Positions 21,990 to 31,985 of a stretch of DNA of 64,000 nt are shown here, one piece after another. The DNA is taken from NCBI RefSeq assembly GCF_038502225.1, contig NC_091308.1:23653067-23717066 (forward strand). Direction: 5' to 3'. Under the pieces are notes generated by a model. It saw nothing but the letters and a program-made list of their open reading frames with translations, was not told where the DNA came from and did no database searches. The translations under genes were made by a program, and so were the position numbers. Positions within the stretch are counted from its first letter, which is position 1, and each line of letters begins with the position of its first letter. The stretch comes from Cherax quadricarinatus (taxonomy: Eukaryota > Arthropoda > Malacostraca > Decapoda > Parastacidae).

Positions 21990-22009
21990 TTATGTTCTTA
22001 AGAACATAA
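21990..22009. repeat. Tail-to-tail CR1 junction, 20-bp palindrome
   Basis: TTATGTTCTTAAGAACATAA is a perfect palindrome made where the 3' tail of the plus-strand element meets the 3' tail of the minus-strand element. Extra AAGAACAT units follow on the right. Confidence 0.9.
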
Positions 22010-22156
22010 GAACATAAGAAAGGAGGAACACTGCAGCAGGCCTGTTGGCCCATACTAGGCAGGTCCTTTACAATTCATCCCACTAACAAACATTTGACCT
22101 ACCCAATTTTCAATGCTACCCAAGAAATAAGCTCTGATGTGCAAGTCCCACTCAAA

Positions 22157-24461
22157 AATAAATAACAAAAAGGCACAATACCGTGACTGGAACGATACAC
22201 AAATAACCCGCACATAAAAGACAAACTAGGTGCCAGGTCTTAAATTAGAATGTTAGTGCTGGTTTCGCGAGACCAGAAGTCTCAGGTAATATGATACTAG
22301 AGAACTAGTACAAAATAAGGTGACACTTAGTAGCCAGTGGCACCACTCCGACAAGGACAGTTTAGTGGACAACAGAAAGGGTTAGGAATGATAAAGAGAA
22401 AGGAGGGTCCTTACAGACACACAATGTCGCAGCAGAATAAGACACAGCAGTAGGTATCATAGAGCTGAGCTAACATTAGCTGAGACACAGTCACTGTGTC
22501 AACATGTGCTCGCGTCGTCACATTCAGGCTCTCAAAATTGTTCCAAGCAGATGTAGCATCGAAGGGGTGGGTACAGCGTCGGTGACTTCGGAACTGCCGC
22601 ATAAAACGGGCATGAACACACAGAGCCAGCTTGACACAGCACGAAAAATTCAACTTTGTGCGATAGTACGCTCTCAAATGAGCACATCACATGGGAGAAT
22701 GTTAGTCACAGCGTTACCATAATGTAAAGATTTAGAGATTCCCAACTTAACAGAAATACTGAAGATCGCAGAATCATACTTATTTCTGTAAATTGTGACT
22801 GTTACACAGAATTTGCTAGCAGTAATAATCTGCTTGGAGCCTCTAAACACGAATTTCGTTGATACTTAGAAAAGCTGCAGTTAGCTGACACAAACTGAAC
22901 AGATTTAATTATCATATGATAGATAACCAGTGATACCCAGATTTGCATACAGGCTTAGAGAACACTATCATCTGCGCCGACTTGTAACGAGAGAGCTATC
23001 AATATGACAGTTTTTTCTGAACACACGCATGCCGCTCAAAAGAACATTTAATCCTCATAAAGAAATAGATCAAATAGAAATGACAAAAATGGATGAATAG
23101 GCCGAAATATCATTAGCATAGCAAGATGCGAATTTAGCCATTAAAAGAGCTTATCTTTGCTTAATCACATACGACACTAACAGGACATGACAAGAAAAGC
23201 AAAGGACCATGAAATTGTGTTTGTTAGATCTGAACCCGTGCTTTTTCCAGGTATATAGAACAAAAGTCGTAGCATAAGATAGTTCTCTGATTCGATAAGT
23301 CTTGTCATAGTCGAGTTGTGTCGATTTTTAAATAATTAGTTTCTTCTCGTTTTTTGGCCAACAGAACACTAGTATGTTCCGCAATTAATTTTATAGTGGG
23401 CCAGAAGAAGATAAATTACGTAACATCATAGTCACTAGTGAACAGCGAAGCCAGACAGATCGACGTTGTGTAATAGTCATCGAACCGATGAGAATGCTTC
23501 AGCCTCTAGTGAATGCAAAATATGCCCAGAACCATTAACTAATATTTTTAATTTATTCTTCAAACAGTGTTCGGATTATGTGGAAGATGGTTATCGTAAT
23601 TCCTATTTTTTTAACAGGGGACAAAACAGTTATCGCCAATATTCGCTTCGCTCGACCACTGTAAGGGGCAACATTAGAGTCAATTATAGTCAAATTATAA
23701 GAGTGTTCGATAAGTTAACAGCTGATTAACGATATATCAAATATTGGATCATTGAAGAAAGCATCTAGTTCAACTAATTTATTAACTTTTTCAGTGTTTT
23801 GAGGTTAAATATTTTACAGAATTTGATTAGTTTACTTTAGATTTTAGTAGTACTCTGACAGAGTTTTCGCACCAACCGCTGGAAGAGCAGCAGCTCATGG
23901 CATTGGGGGAGTGGTGCCGCGATTGAATCATGGTCACAGACAACAGGAAGCAGATAAAACATAAATGGTTGGGATCAGTAACAAGGCACAGATCGTTTGG
24001 GTCTGCCAGCCGTTTATAATATAGCATCACGACGGGATTTGCGAATACTAGTGATGAGGCGATGATCACTCTGATAGTAGACAGATTCAAACGCATGTTA
24101 GGGAACCAGAGACAAACTTGGCTTCTGGTCAGAAAGCGCAGTTCAATGTAACGCAAGCGCTCCTGAAGCTCGAAGTGTCCATAACCCCAGTTACTTCATG
24201 TTAACAACGTAGAACTTAAATAATTGCACATCAGAGCTTATTTCTTGGGTAGCATTGAAAATTGGGTTGGTCAAATGTTTGTTAGTGGGATGAATTGTAA
24301 AGGACCTGCCTAGTATGGGCCAACAGGCCTGCTGCAGTGTTCCTCCTTTCTTATGTTCTTATGTTTCGGTCCGACTTGGACCACTGACTTTGTCAATGGT
24401 CCAAGTCGGACCGAAACGTCGTCGTAAGCTTCTGTCTTTTATGTGCGGGTTATTTGTGTAT
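22157..24461. mobile_element. Fold-back element interrupted by a CR1 copy
   Basis: The outer parts are 22157-22223 and 24363-24461. TACACAAATAACCCGCACAT (start of a 28-bp arm, 22196-22223) is repeated perfectly in inverted form at 24433-24460. The right part also has a perfect 21-bp hairpin (24363-24383 with 24397-24417) ending CGGACCGAAAC, followed by GTCGTC. The element is bounded by a 13-bp duplication of the host CR1. A CR1 copy occupies 22224-24362, seemingly replacing part of the left arm. No protein is encoded by the outer parts. Confidence 0.75.
22224..24362 (+). pseudogene. Heavily corrupted CR1 ORF2 copy with clean 3' UTR
   Basis: From the ORF1/ORF2 border to about the GTAGAACTTA codons of ORF2, the order of segments follows the intact copy at 18918-21245. 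It is peppered with small deletions and substitutions and is about 15% shorter, with no usable frame. At 24222 it jumps to the 3' UTR, which (24222-24360) is almost identical to the other copies, ending in the usual tail. Short open frames inside (22411-22722, 23466-23729, 23827-24156) are by-products. Confidence 0.75.
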
Positions 24462-24469
24462 AGTCCCAC

Positions 24470-27406
24470 TCAAATCCAACCCATCCCACTCATGTATTTA
24501 TCCAACCTAAATTTGAAACTACTCAAAGTCCTAGCCTCAATAACCCAACTAGGTAGACTGTTCCACTCATCTACTACCCTATTTCCAAACCAATACTTTC
24601 CTATGTCCTTTCTAAATCTAAACTTATCTAATTTAAATCCATTACTGCGGGTTCTCTCTTGGAGAGATATTCTCAAGACCTTGTTAATATCCCCTTTATT
24701 AATACCTATCTTCCACTTATACACTTCGATCAGGTCTCCCCTCATTCTTCGTCTAACAAGTGAATGTAACTTAAGAGTCTTCAATCTTTCTTCATAAGGA
24801 AGATTTCTAATGCTATGTATTAATTTAGTCATCCTACGCTGAATGTTTTCTAACGAATTTATGTCCATTCTGTAATATGGAGACCAGAATTGAACTGCAT
24901 AATCTAGGTGAGGCCTTACTAATGATGTATAAAGCTGCAGTATGACCTCTGGACTTCTGTTGCTTACACTTCTTGATATAAATCCCAGTAATCTATTTGC
25001 CTTATTACGTACGCTTAGGCATTGCTGTCTTGGTTTAAGGTTGCTGCTTACCATAACCCCCAAGTCCTTTTCGCAATCTGTATGGTTAAGTTCTACATTA
25101 TTTAACTTATAAGTGCTAGGGTTATGGACACTCCCGAGCTTCAGAACCTTGCATTTATCTACATTGAACTGCATCTGCCACTTTTCTGACCAAGAGTAGA
25201 GTTTGTCTAAATCCTCCTGAAGTTCCCTAACATCTACGTTTGAATCAATTATTCTACCTATCTTCGTGTCATCGGCGAATTTGCTCATATCACTAGTAAT
25301 TCCTTCATCAAGATCATTGATATATATTATAAACAACAACGGGCCCAAGACTGATCCCTGTGGAACGCCACTTGTTACTGATCCCTACTCGGATTTAACC
25401 CCATTTATGGACACTCTTTGCTTCCTGCCTGTGAGCCATGATTCGATCCACGAGAGCACCCTTCCCCCAATGCCATGAGCTGCTACTTTCTTCAACAGTC
25501 TTTGGTGCGGAACTCTATCAAATGCCTTACTAAAATCTAAGTAAATAATATCAAATTCTTTATCGTGGTCAACAGCCTCAAAAGCTTTACTGAAGAAAGT
25601 TAATAAATTAGTTAGACAAGACCGGCCTCTTGTGAATCCATGCTGAGTATCATTAATCAAGCTATGCTTATCGAGATGGCTTCTTATAATCTCAGCTATA
25701 ATTGACTCAAGTAATTTGCCTACAATTGAGGTCAGGCTTATTGGGCGGTAATTTGACGGTAACGACTTGTCCCCTGTTTTAAAAATAGGAATTACATTAG
25801 CCATCTTCCACATATCAGACACTGCACCTGTTTGAAGAGATAAATTAAAAATATTAGTTAATGGTTCACAGATTTCCATTTTGCATTCCTTAAGAACCCT
25901 TGAAAAAACCTCATCAGGACCCGGTGACTTATTTTGCTTTAGTCTGTCTATCTGCTTCACAACCATTTCACTAGTGACTGTGATGTTACATAATTTATCT
26001 TCTTCTGATCCACTATAAAAATTAATTACCGGAATATTATTAGTGTCTTCCTGTGTAAAAACCGAGAGAAAATAATTATTTAAAATCGAGCACATTTCAT
26101 TCTCTTTGTCAGTAAGATGCCCATAGTTATTTTTAAGGGGACCTATCTTATCTCTGACTTTTGTTCTATAGACCTGGAAAAAACTTTTTGGGTTAGTTTT
26201 AGAATCCCTAGCAACTTTAATTTCATAGTCCCTTTTAGCTTTTCTTATCCCCTTTTTAATGTCCCTCTTAATGTCAATATACTGATTCATAAGATGACCC
26301 TCGCCTCTTTTGATACGCCTATAAATTCCTTTCTTATGCCCTAGTAGATATTTCAGCCTATTACTCATCCATTTTGGGTCATTTCTATTTGATCTAATTT
26401 CCTTATAAGGGATAAACGTTCTTTGAGCAGCATGTATTGTGTTCAGAAAACTGTCATATTGATAGCTCTCTTCGTTACCCCAGTCAACAGATGATAAGTG
26501 TTCTCTAAGCCCATCGTAATCTGCTAGGCGAAAATCTGGGACTGTTACTGAGTTATCCCTACTATCATACTTCCATTCAATTCTACATGTAATTGATTTG
26601 TGGTCGCTGGCACCCAGTTCCTCTGAAACTTCTAAATTATTAACAAGGGATTCATTGTTTGCCAGAACTAAGTCAAGCAGGTTATTACCCCTTGTAGGTT
26701 CTGTCACAAACTGCTTCAAAAAACAATCCTGAACTACTTCTAAGAAATCGTAAGATTCTAAATTCCCAGTTAAGAAATTCCAATCAATATGACTAAAGTT
26801 AAAGTCTCCTAGAATTACTACATTATCGTGCCTTGTGGCCCTAACAATTTCCTCCCATAGTAGTCTCCCCTGGTCCCTATCTAAATTTGGGGGACGGTAT
26901 ATCACACCTAAAATTAATTTTTCATGCCCCTCTGAAAATTCTATTCAAACAGACTCTGTATGTGTTACTTCAGACTTAATACCTGTTTTTATGCAACAGT
27001 TCAAGCGATCTCGGACATACAATGCCACCCCACCCCCCTTCCCGATACTTCTATCTACTTGGAACAATTTAAAACCCTGAATGTGACATTCTGCAGGCAT
27101 GTCCCGACTTTTTGAATTAAACCACGTCTCAGTAATGGCAAATACATCTATGTTACCTGCACTAGCAACTAGTCTTAACTCATCCATCTTATTCCTAGCA
27201 CTGCGACTATTTGTGTAATAAATATTTAATGACCCTCCTATCTCTTTACCCTTCCTGCTCCTTTCTGTTATTCCACTAAACCTATTACTGTCATTGTCAA
27301 TTAGTGCCACTGGCTTTCCAATATCCTCCTCATTTTTCCTATTACTAGTTCTCCTAGTACTCATGTTACTACCCTGCGACTTCACAGCTTTCCCGCCAAA
27401 ACCCAT
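24470..27406 (-). pseudogene. CR1 ORF2, full length with two nonsense codons
   Basis: In one continuous frame the minus strand encodes the whole ORF2 (MGFGGKAVKSQGSN start, TETWF, GDFNF, SDHKS, NKSPGPDE, FADDTKIG, GMGWI end). Two tryptophan codons are stops: TGG to TGA near 26944 (HTESVWIEF) and TGG to TAG near 25386 (KSEWG). Both are G to A on the coding strand. The rest agrees closely with the intact copy. The 3' end of the frame lies right at the target duplication of the nested insertion, so the ORF itself is uninterrupted by it. Confidence 0.88.
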
Positions 27407-27420
27407 ACCACTAACTATTC

Positions 27421-28386
27421 CTAGTTTAAAGACCTAACAGCTCCCTCCACTGCGTTGGCCAGTGCTCCCACCCCACACCTAGACAAGTGAACCCCATCCC
27501 TGGCATACATGTCATTTCTGCCATAGAAGAGGTCCCAGTTGTCAATGAATGTTACCGCATTTTCCTTACAGTATTTGTCCAGCCAGCAATCGACACCAAT
27601 TGCTCTGGACAACCATTCATTTCCAACTCCTCTCCTTGGCAAAATGCCACATATGACAGGTTTGCCACCCTTCTTCCTAATTATCTCTATTGCTGACCTA
27701 TACCTGCTAATCAGGTCCTCACTCCTACGTCTGCCAACATCGTTGCCTCCAGCACTGAGACAGATAATAGGATTGCTCCCATTACCTCTCATGATGTCAT
27801 CCAGACGGCTAACAATATCCTTCATCCCAGCCCCAGGAAAACATACTCTCTGCCTCCTACTCCTATCCTTCAAACAGAAAGCCCTATCCATGTACCTAAT
27901 CTGGCTATCCCCAACAACAACAATGTTTTTACCTTCCTTGGCGTCGTCCGTAGTGATGCTCCGAGTAGTCGACTCACATTCGCCAGGTAGCATTACACCA
28001 CTTGTAGAATTCGTCATGACGTTCTCGATGGTCTTCGTTGGGGTTTCTAGGGATGTCTCACTCACGTCTGCCAATGCTTCCTTGGTGCTCGTTGTGGCAT
28101 TCCCAGTAGAACACTCACATTCGTCAGGTAGCACCGAGAATGAGTTGGAAGTTTCCACGGCAGTCTTCTGGTTTCTCGTTGTTTCTGCCTCTCCAACCGT
28201 TTTCTTAATCTTCAGCTTGGTTCCATGTTGCCCGACCACTGACCAAGCTGCCTTCTTAACCTGGGGACTCACAACAGGTGGATTACTACGAATCCTCTTG
28301 TTCTCCTCCGTTAATCGCCGTATCTCCAGTTTAGCAACTCTGAGTTCTTCTCTCAGCTGCTGGTAAAGCTGCTCAAGAGAGGGCAT
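27421..28386 (-). CDS. CR1 ORF1 protein with SGNH domain, expanded linker
   Basis: 321 residues, intact. Coiled coil at the N-terminus (SLEQLYQQLREELRVAKLEI), then a long Ser/Thr/Glu-rich linker and the SGNH domain with VVGDSQIRYMD, SAGGNDVG and ARDGVHLS. It is 41 residues longer than the ORF1 at 18061 because the linker carries an imperfect duplication of the LPDECE..TT segment (LPDECECSTG and LPGECESTTR). It ends 14 bases before the ATG of its ORF2, the same spacing as in the plus-strand element. Confidence 0.87.
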   Translation of the reverse strand: MPSLEQLYQQLREELRVAKLEIRRLTEENKRIRSNPPVVSPQVKKAAWSVVGQHGTKLKIKKTVGEAETTRNQKTAVETSNSFSVLPDECECSTGNATTSTKEALADVSETSLETPTKTIENVMTNSTSGVMLPGECESTTRSITTDDAKEGKNIVVVGDSQIRYMDRAFCLKDRSRRQRVCFPGAGMKDIVSRLDDIMRGNGSNPIICLSAGGNDVGRRRSEDLISRYRSAIEIIRKKGGKPVICGILPRRGVGNEWLSRAIGVDCWLDKYCKENAVTFIDNWDLFYGRNDMYARDGVHLSRCGVGALANAVEGAVRSLN

Positions 28387-28439
28387 CCTGGTTCAGATTC
28401 ACAGAGAGCACACAAACAGGTCTTCACCAATTTCTTATG

Positions 28440-28788
28440 TTGTTTAAATCCTCCTGAAGTTCCCTAACGTCTACGTTTGAATCAATTATCCTACCTATCT
28501 TTGTGTCATCGGCGAATTTGCTCATATCACTAGTAATTCCCTCACCAAGGTCATTGATATATATTATAAACAACAACGGGCCCAATACTGATCCCTGTGG
28601 AACGCCACTTGTTACAGATCCCCACTCGGATTTAACCCCATTTATGGACACTCTCTGCTTCCTGTCTGTGAGCCATGATTTGATCCACGAGAGCACTTTT
28701 CCCCCAATGCCATGAGCTGCCACTTTCTTTAACAGTCTTTGGTGCGGAACTCTATCAAAAGCCTTACTAAAATCTAAGTAAATAATAT
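28440..28788 (-). pseudogene. Isolated CR1 RT palm segment
   Basis: The minus strand reads IIYLDFSKAFDRVPHQRLLK through GVPQGSVLGP, FADDTKIG and RELQEDLN, truncated at both ends. It is a clean excerpt of ORF2 with no UTR. It lies between the 5' end of one CR1 and the tail of the next. Confidence 0.8.
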
Positions 28789-29934
28789 AAGAACATAAGA
28801 AAGGAGGAACACTGCAGCAGGCCTGTTGGCCCATACTAGGCAGGTCCTTTACAATTCATCCCACTAACAAACATTTGACCAACCCAATTTTCAATGCTAC
28901 CCAAGAAATAAGCTCTGATGTGCAAGTCCCACTCAAATCCAACCCCTCCCACTCATGTACTTATCCAACCTAAATTTGAAACTACCCAAAGTCCTAGCCT
29001 CAATAACCCAACTAGGTAGACTGTTCCACTCATCAACTACCCTATTTCCAAACCAATACTTTCCTATGTCCTTTCTAAATCTAAACTTATCTAATTTAAA
29101 TCCATTACTGCGGGTTCTCTCTTGGAGAGATATCCTCAAGACCTTGTTAATATCCCCTTTATTAATACCTATCTTCCACTTATACACTTCGATCAGGTCT
29201 CCCCTCATTCTTCGTCTAACAAGTGAATGTAACTTAAGAGTCTTCAATCTTTCTTCATAAGGAAGATTTCTAATGCTATGTATTAATTTAGTCATCCTAC
29301 GCTGAATGTTTTCTAACGAATTTATGTCCATTCTGTAATATGGAGACCAGAATTGAGCTGCATAATCTAGGTGAGGCCTTACTAATGATGTATAAAGCTG
29401 CAGTATGACCTCTGGACTTCTGTTGCTTACACTTCTTGATATAAATCCCAGCAATCTATTTGCCTTATTACGTACGCTTAGGCATTGCTGTCTTGGTTTA
29501 AGGTTGCTGCTTACCATAACCCCCAAGTCCTTTTCGCAATCTGTATGGCTAAGTTCTACATTATTTAACTTATAAGTGCTAGGGTTATGGACACTTCCGA
29601 GCTTCAGAACCTTGCATTTATCTACATTGAACTGCATCTGCCACTTTTCTGACCAAGAGTAGAGTTTGTCTAAATCCTCCTGAAGTTCCCTAACATCTAC
29701 GTTTGAATCAATTATCCTATCAATTATCCTATCAAACTCTTTATTGTGGTCAACAGCCTCAAAAGCTTTACTGAAGAAAGTTAATAAATTAGTTAGACAA
29801 GACTGGCCTCTTGTGAATCCATGCTGAGTATCATTAATCAAGCTATGCTTATCGAGATGGCGTCTTATAATCTGAGCTATAATTGACTCTAGTAATTTGC
29901 CTACAATTGAGGTCAGGCTTATTGGCTTATTTGG
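28789..29934 (-). mobile_element. CR1 LINE 3' part with internal RT deletion
   Basis: Tail, 3' UTR and an open frame (28933-29955) for RT fingers joined directly to the RT thumb and C-terminus. At about 29712 the reading passes from FEAVDHNKEFD to RIIDRIIDSNVDV, omitting the catalytic palm including FADD; a short direct repeat ATCAATTATCCT marks the joint. It cannot encode an active polymerase. Bases 29935-30222 beyond it show no recognised feature. Confidence 0.82.
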
Positions 29935-30235
29935 CAGTTCAAAAAGGAAAACCAAGTGCTAGAGCAGCCAACAAAAAGTCATCCTCCAAGGGATGGGAGA
30001 GTAGGAGGTTGTGGCACAGATGAAGTATATCATGTAAGAGAACCCACAAACAACAGAACCAGTGTTGCAGTAGGAATTATTGTTCAACAAGGACACAGGG
30101 AATCTGTAGCCAAACTAGGCAAAAGATGGCAACTTTTAAGCAGAGGAGTAAGTACGAAGATATAAAGTAACCCATACACCAACCAGTCTAGGGACAAAGG
30201 CAATTGTTGCGGCAACTAGTTGACTCAGGAACAGA

Positions 30236-30399
30236 GGAAATATAAACACAAATGTTGGAAGGTACTCTCGTACCTTCCAACCCCAGGTGTGACTTGAGAA
30301 AGCCCACTGTGTGGGTGAAACGTTGTCAATAAAGGATCACATTATACTGCATTTGTGTTTATATTTCCATTGTGTCGGTATTTTATACCATTTATTTCC
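30236..30399. mobile_element. 164-bp fold-back element with 13-bp target duplication
   Basis: ACTCAGGAACAGA flanks it at 30223-30235 and 30400-30412. Inside are inverted arms (GGAAATATAAACACAAATG and its complement near 30351), a perfect hairpin GTTGGAAGGTAC/GTACCTTCCAAC, and a second hairpin CCCAC-TGT-GTGGG (30303-30315) followed by TGAAACGTTGTC and AATAAAGG. No ORF. It shares the hairpin-GAAACGT arrangement with elements at 24397 and 52811. Confidence 0.72.
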
Positions 30400-30412
30400 A
30401 CTCAGGAACAGA

Positions 30413-30856
30413 AATGAATGTTGGCTCCTGTGGTGAACATGGCCATGTCTTGTATGTCCAAGCGTGCCAGCAGAGAATGGAAGTTCACTGAATAAATTTC
30501 GCACGCGTGTGGCAAAGGAAGATGGTATGACAGATGATCTGTAAAAGTACAGAGATGCCAGGTAAAGAGTTATGGAATAATATATATGGATTCCTTAAAA
30601 AATGGTGAAGATGTTCACCATAAAGGAAGAGAGAGCAGTAAAACAGCAAGTCAAAATGACCCAGCTGAGCCAGGGCTGAACAACTGTTAGACAAAATGCC
30701 AAGATTAAATTCTGAAGGGAAGCCCAATGCATAAGTATTATGTGAATGACCTTGCATTTCTTCCAGTTCACTAAAAACTAAAGCTTATAAGGGTGCAAGA
30801 GTTCCACTAGTTGTGAGAACAAGTCGAGCTCAGCCTCAATCTCGTACTGAAAGAGT
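30413..30856. other. Unassigned non-coding stretch
   Basis: No repeat shared within the window and no supported coding region. The minus-strand open frame 30485-30757 has no recognisable domain. Confidence 0.4.
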
Positions 30857-31054
30857 GACTTAAGAAATCGTAATGACACGATTGCAAATAAACCATACCC
30901 CCGGCCGGGATTGAACCCGCGGTCATAGAGTCTCAAAACTCCAGCCCGTCGCGCTAGCCACTAGACCAGCTAGCCACAATAAGATTCATCCAACTAGGTA
31001 TATTTCTACACCATAGGAAAGTTAGCACAGGCACCTCTGTGACCACAAATGCAA
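30857..31054 (-). mobile_element. tRNA-derived SINE, copy 1
   Basis: On the minus strand an A box (TGGTCTAGTGG, 30958-30968) and a B box (GGTTCAATCCC, 30907-30917) are spaced as in a tRNA promoter for RNA polymerase III, within a GCTAGCGCGACGGGCTGGAG context. The flanks are AT-rich and non-tRNA. I recognise this as a common decapod SINE type. An identical unit follows 272 bases later. Confidence 0.8.
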
Positions 31055-31128
31055 GTTTTTACAGACGAATCTCCAGCTAGCGTGGCCGTGACGAACTCTA
31101 GCTCAAGTCCCTTCACTGCCGTCAACAT

Positions 31129-31324
31129 GACTTAAGAAATCGTAATGACACGATTGCAAATAAACCATACCCCCGGCCGGGATTGAACCCGCGGTCATAG
31201 AGTCTCAAAACTCCAGCCCGTCGCGCTAGCCACTAGACCAGCTAGCCACAATAAGATTCATCCAACTAGGTATATTTCTACACCATAGGAAAGTTAGCAC
31301 AGGCACCTCTGTGACCACAAATGC
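31129..31324 (-). mobile_element. tRNA-derived SINE, copy 2
   Basis: Repeats copy 1 over its entire length with no difference that I could see, including A and B boxes. The 74-base spacer between copies is unique here. Same orientation, so the pair is a direct repeat. Confidence 0.8.
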
Positions 31325-31631
31325 GGGACTTGTGAGGGATTGAAAGGAGGATAGTGGGCATTGAGCTCCAAAAGTTAGCAAGAACGAATTACCAATGAAG
31401 AACCTCCCACAGCCTAGGTAGGAGGGAGAGATATATATCTCTGTAATTACCTATTTGTAGCTACAGGAGCAGAGTGAAGTTCATGATGACCCATATTTAA
31501 TGCCACCAGAAGACATGGCCACAGGAAAAACCAGGGAACAAATCATGTAGGAACCCCAGTGAAACACCTCGGTGTCATACATTTGTATAAAACCCACTGA
31601 TACTAAGAATGCTATAATCTAAAGCAATTAC
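31325..31631. other. Unassigned non-coding stretch
   Basis: Contains a short TATATATCTCTGTAATTACC segment of SINE-like character, otherwise nothing recognised. Confidence 0.35.
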
Positions 31632-31689
31632 TTTTTTCTTTTTAACACAATGGCCAATTCCCACCAAGGCAGGGTGACCCAAAAGGAAA

Positions 31690-31985
31690 GGACATAAGAA
31701 AGTATTGGTTTGGAAATAGGGTAGTTGATGAGTGGAACAGTCTACCTAGATGGGTTATTGAGGCTAGGACTTTGGGTAGTTTCAAATTTAGGTTGGATAA
31801 CTATATGAGTGAGAGGGGTTGGATTTGAGTGGGACTTGCAAATGAGTGGATAGTTATCAGAGCTTATTTCTCGGGTAGCATTGAAAATCGGGTTGGGCAA
31901 ATGTTTTGTTAGTGGGATGGATTGTAATGGCCTTGCCTAGTATGGGCCAACAGGTCTGCTGCAGTGATCCTCCTTTCTTATGTTC
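31690..31985 (+). mobile_element. CR1 LINE 3' end inserted in RTE-like copy
   Basis: Reads FGNRVVDEWNSLPRWVIEAR to the ORF2 stop, then 3' UTR and a CTTATGTTCTTA tail. The RTE sequence continues on both sides, with a short A/G-rich repeat at the borders. Strongly 5'-truncated, as is usual for LINE insertions. Confidence 0.8.

Larger units (their letters stand above)
17998..21999 (+). mobile_element. Complete CR1 LINE with two intact ORFs
   Basis: About 4.0 kb: a short 5' UTR (17998-18060), ORF1 (18061-18903), a 14-base gap, ORF2 (18918-21854), a 145-base 3' UTR and a tail of ATGTTCTT units. Both ORFs are uninterrupted, unlike every other copy here. The 5' UTR resembles that of the minus-strand copies at 28387-28437 and 59589-59674, so the element is probably close to full length. 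The octamer tail is characteristic of CR1. It could be recently active; that is inference from intactness alone. Confidence 0.85.
22000..28437 (-). mobile_element. Near-complete CR1 LINE, minus strand, split by a nested insertion
   Basis: Tail and 3' UTR at 22000-22156, then a 2.3-kb insertion (22157-24461), then ORF2 (24470-27406), ORF1 (27421-28386) and some 5' UTR to about 28437. AGTCCCACTCAAA stands on both sides of the insertion (22144-22156 and 24462-24474) as a 13-bp target duplication. ORF1 is intact and ORF2 has only two nonsense codons, so this copy is young. Confidence 0.88.

Noticed and set aside
22411..24156. Several short open frames as small genes
   Set aside because: They fall within the corrupted CR1 copy, in frames unrelated to ORF2, and have no recognised domain.
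27539..28366. Long plus-strand open frame (275 codons)
   Set aside because: It is the antisense of the intact CR1 ORF1 at 27421-28386. The same antisense frame appears opposite the other ORF1 copies (18183-18794, 58861-59466), so it follows from the ORF1 codon pattern and has no recognisable domain.
30857..31324. Candidate tRNA genes from A and B boxes
   Set aside because: The boxes are present but the remainder does not form a plausible mature tRNA with acceptor stem, and the unit is repeated with extra non-tRNA sequence; SINE is the better reading.
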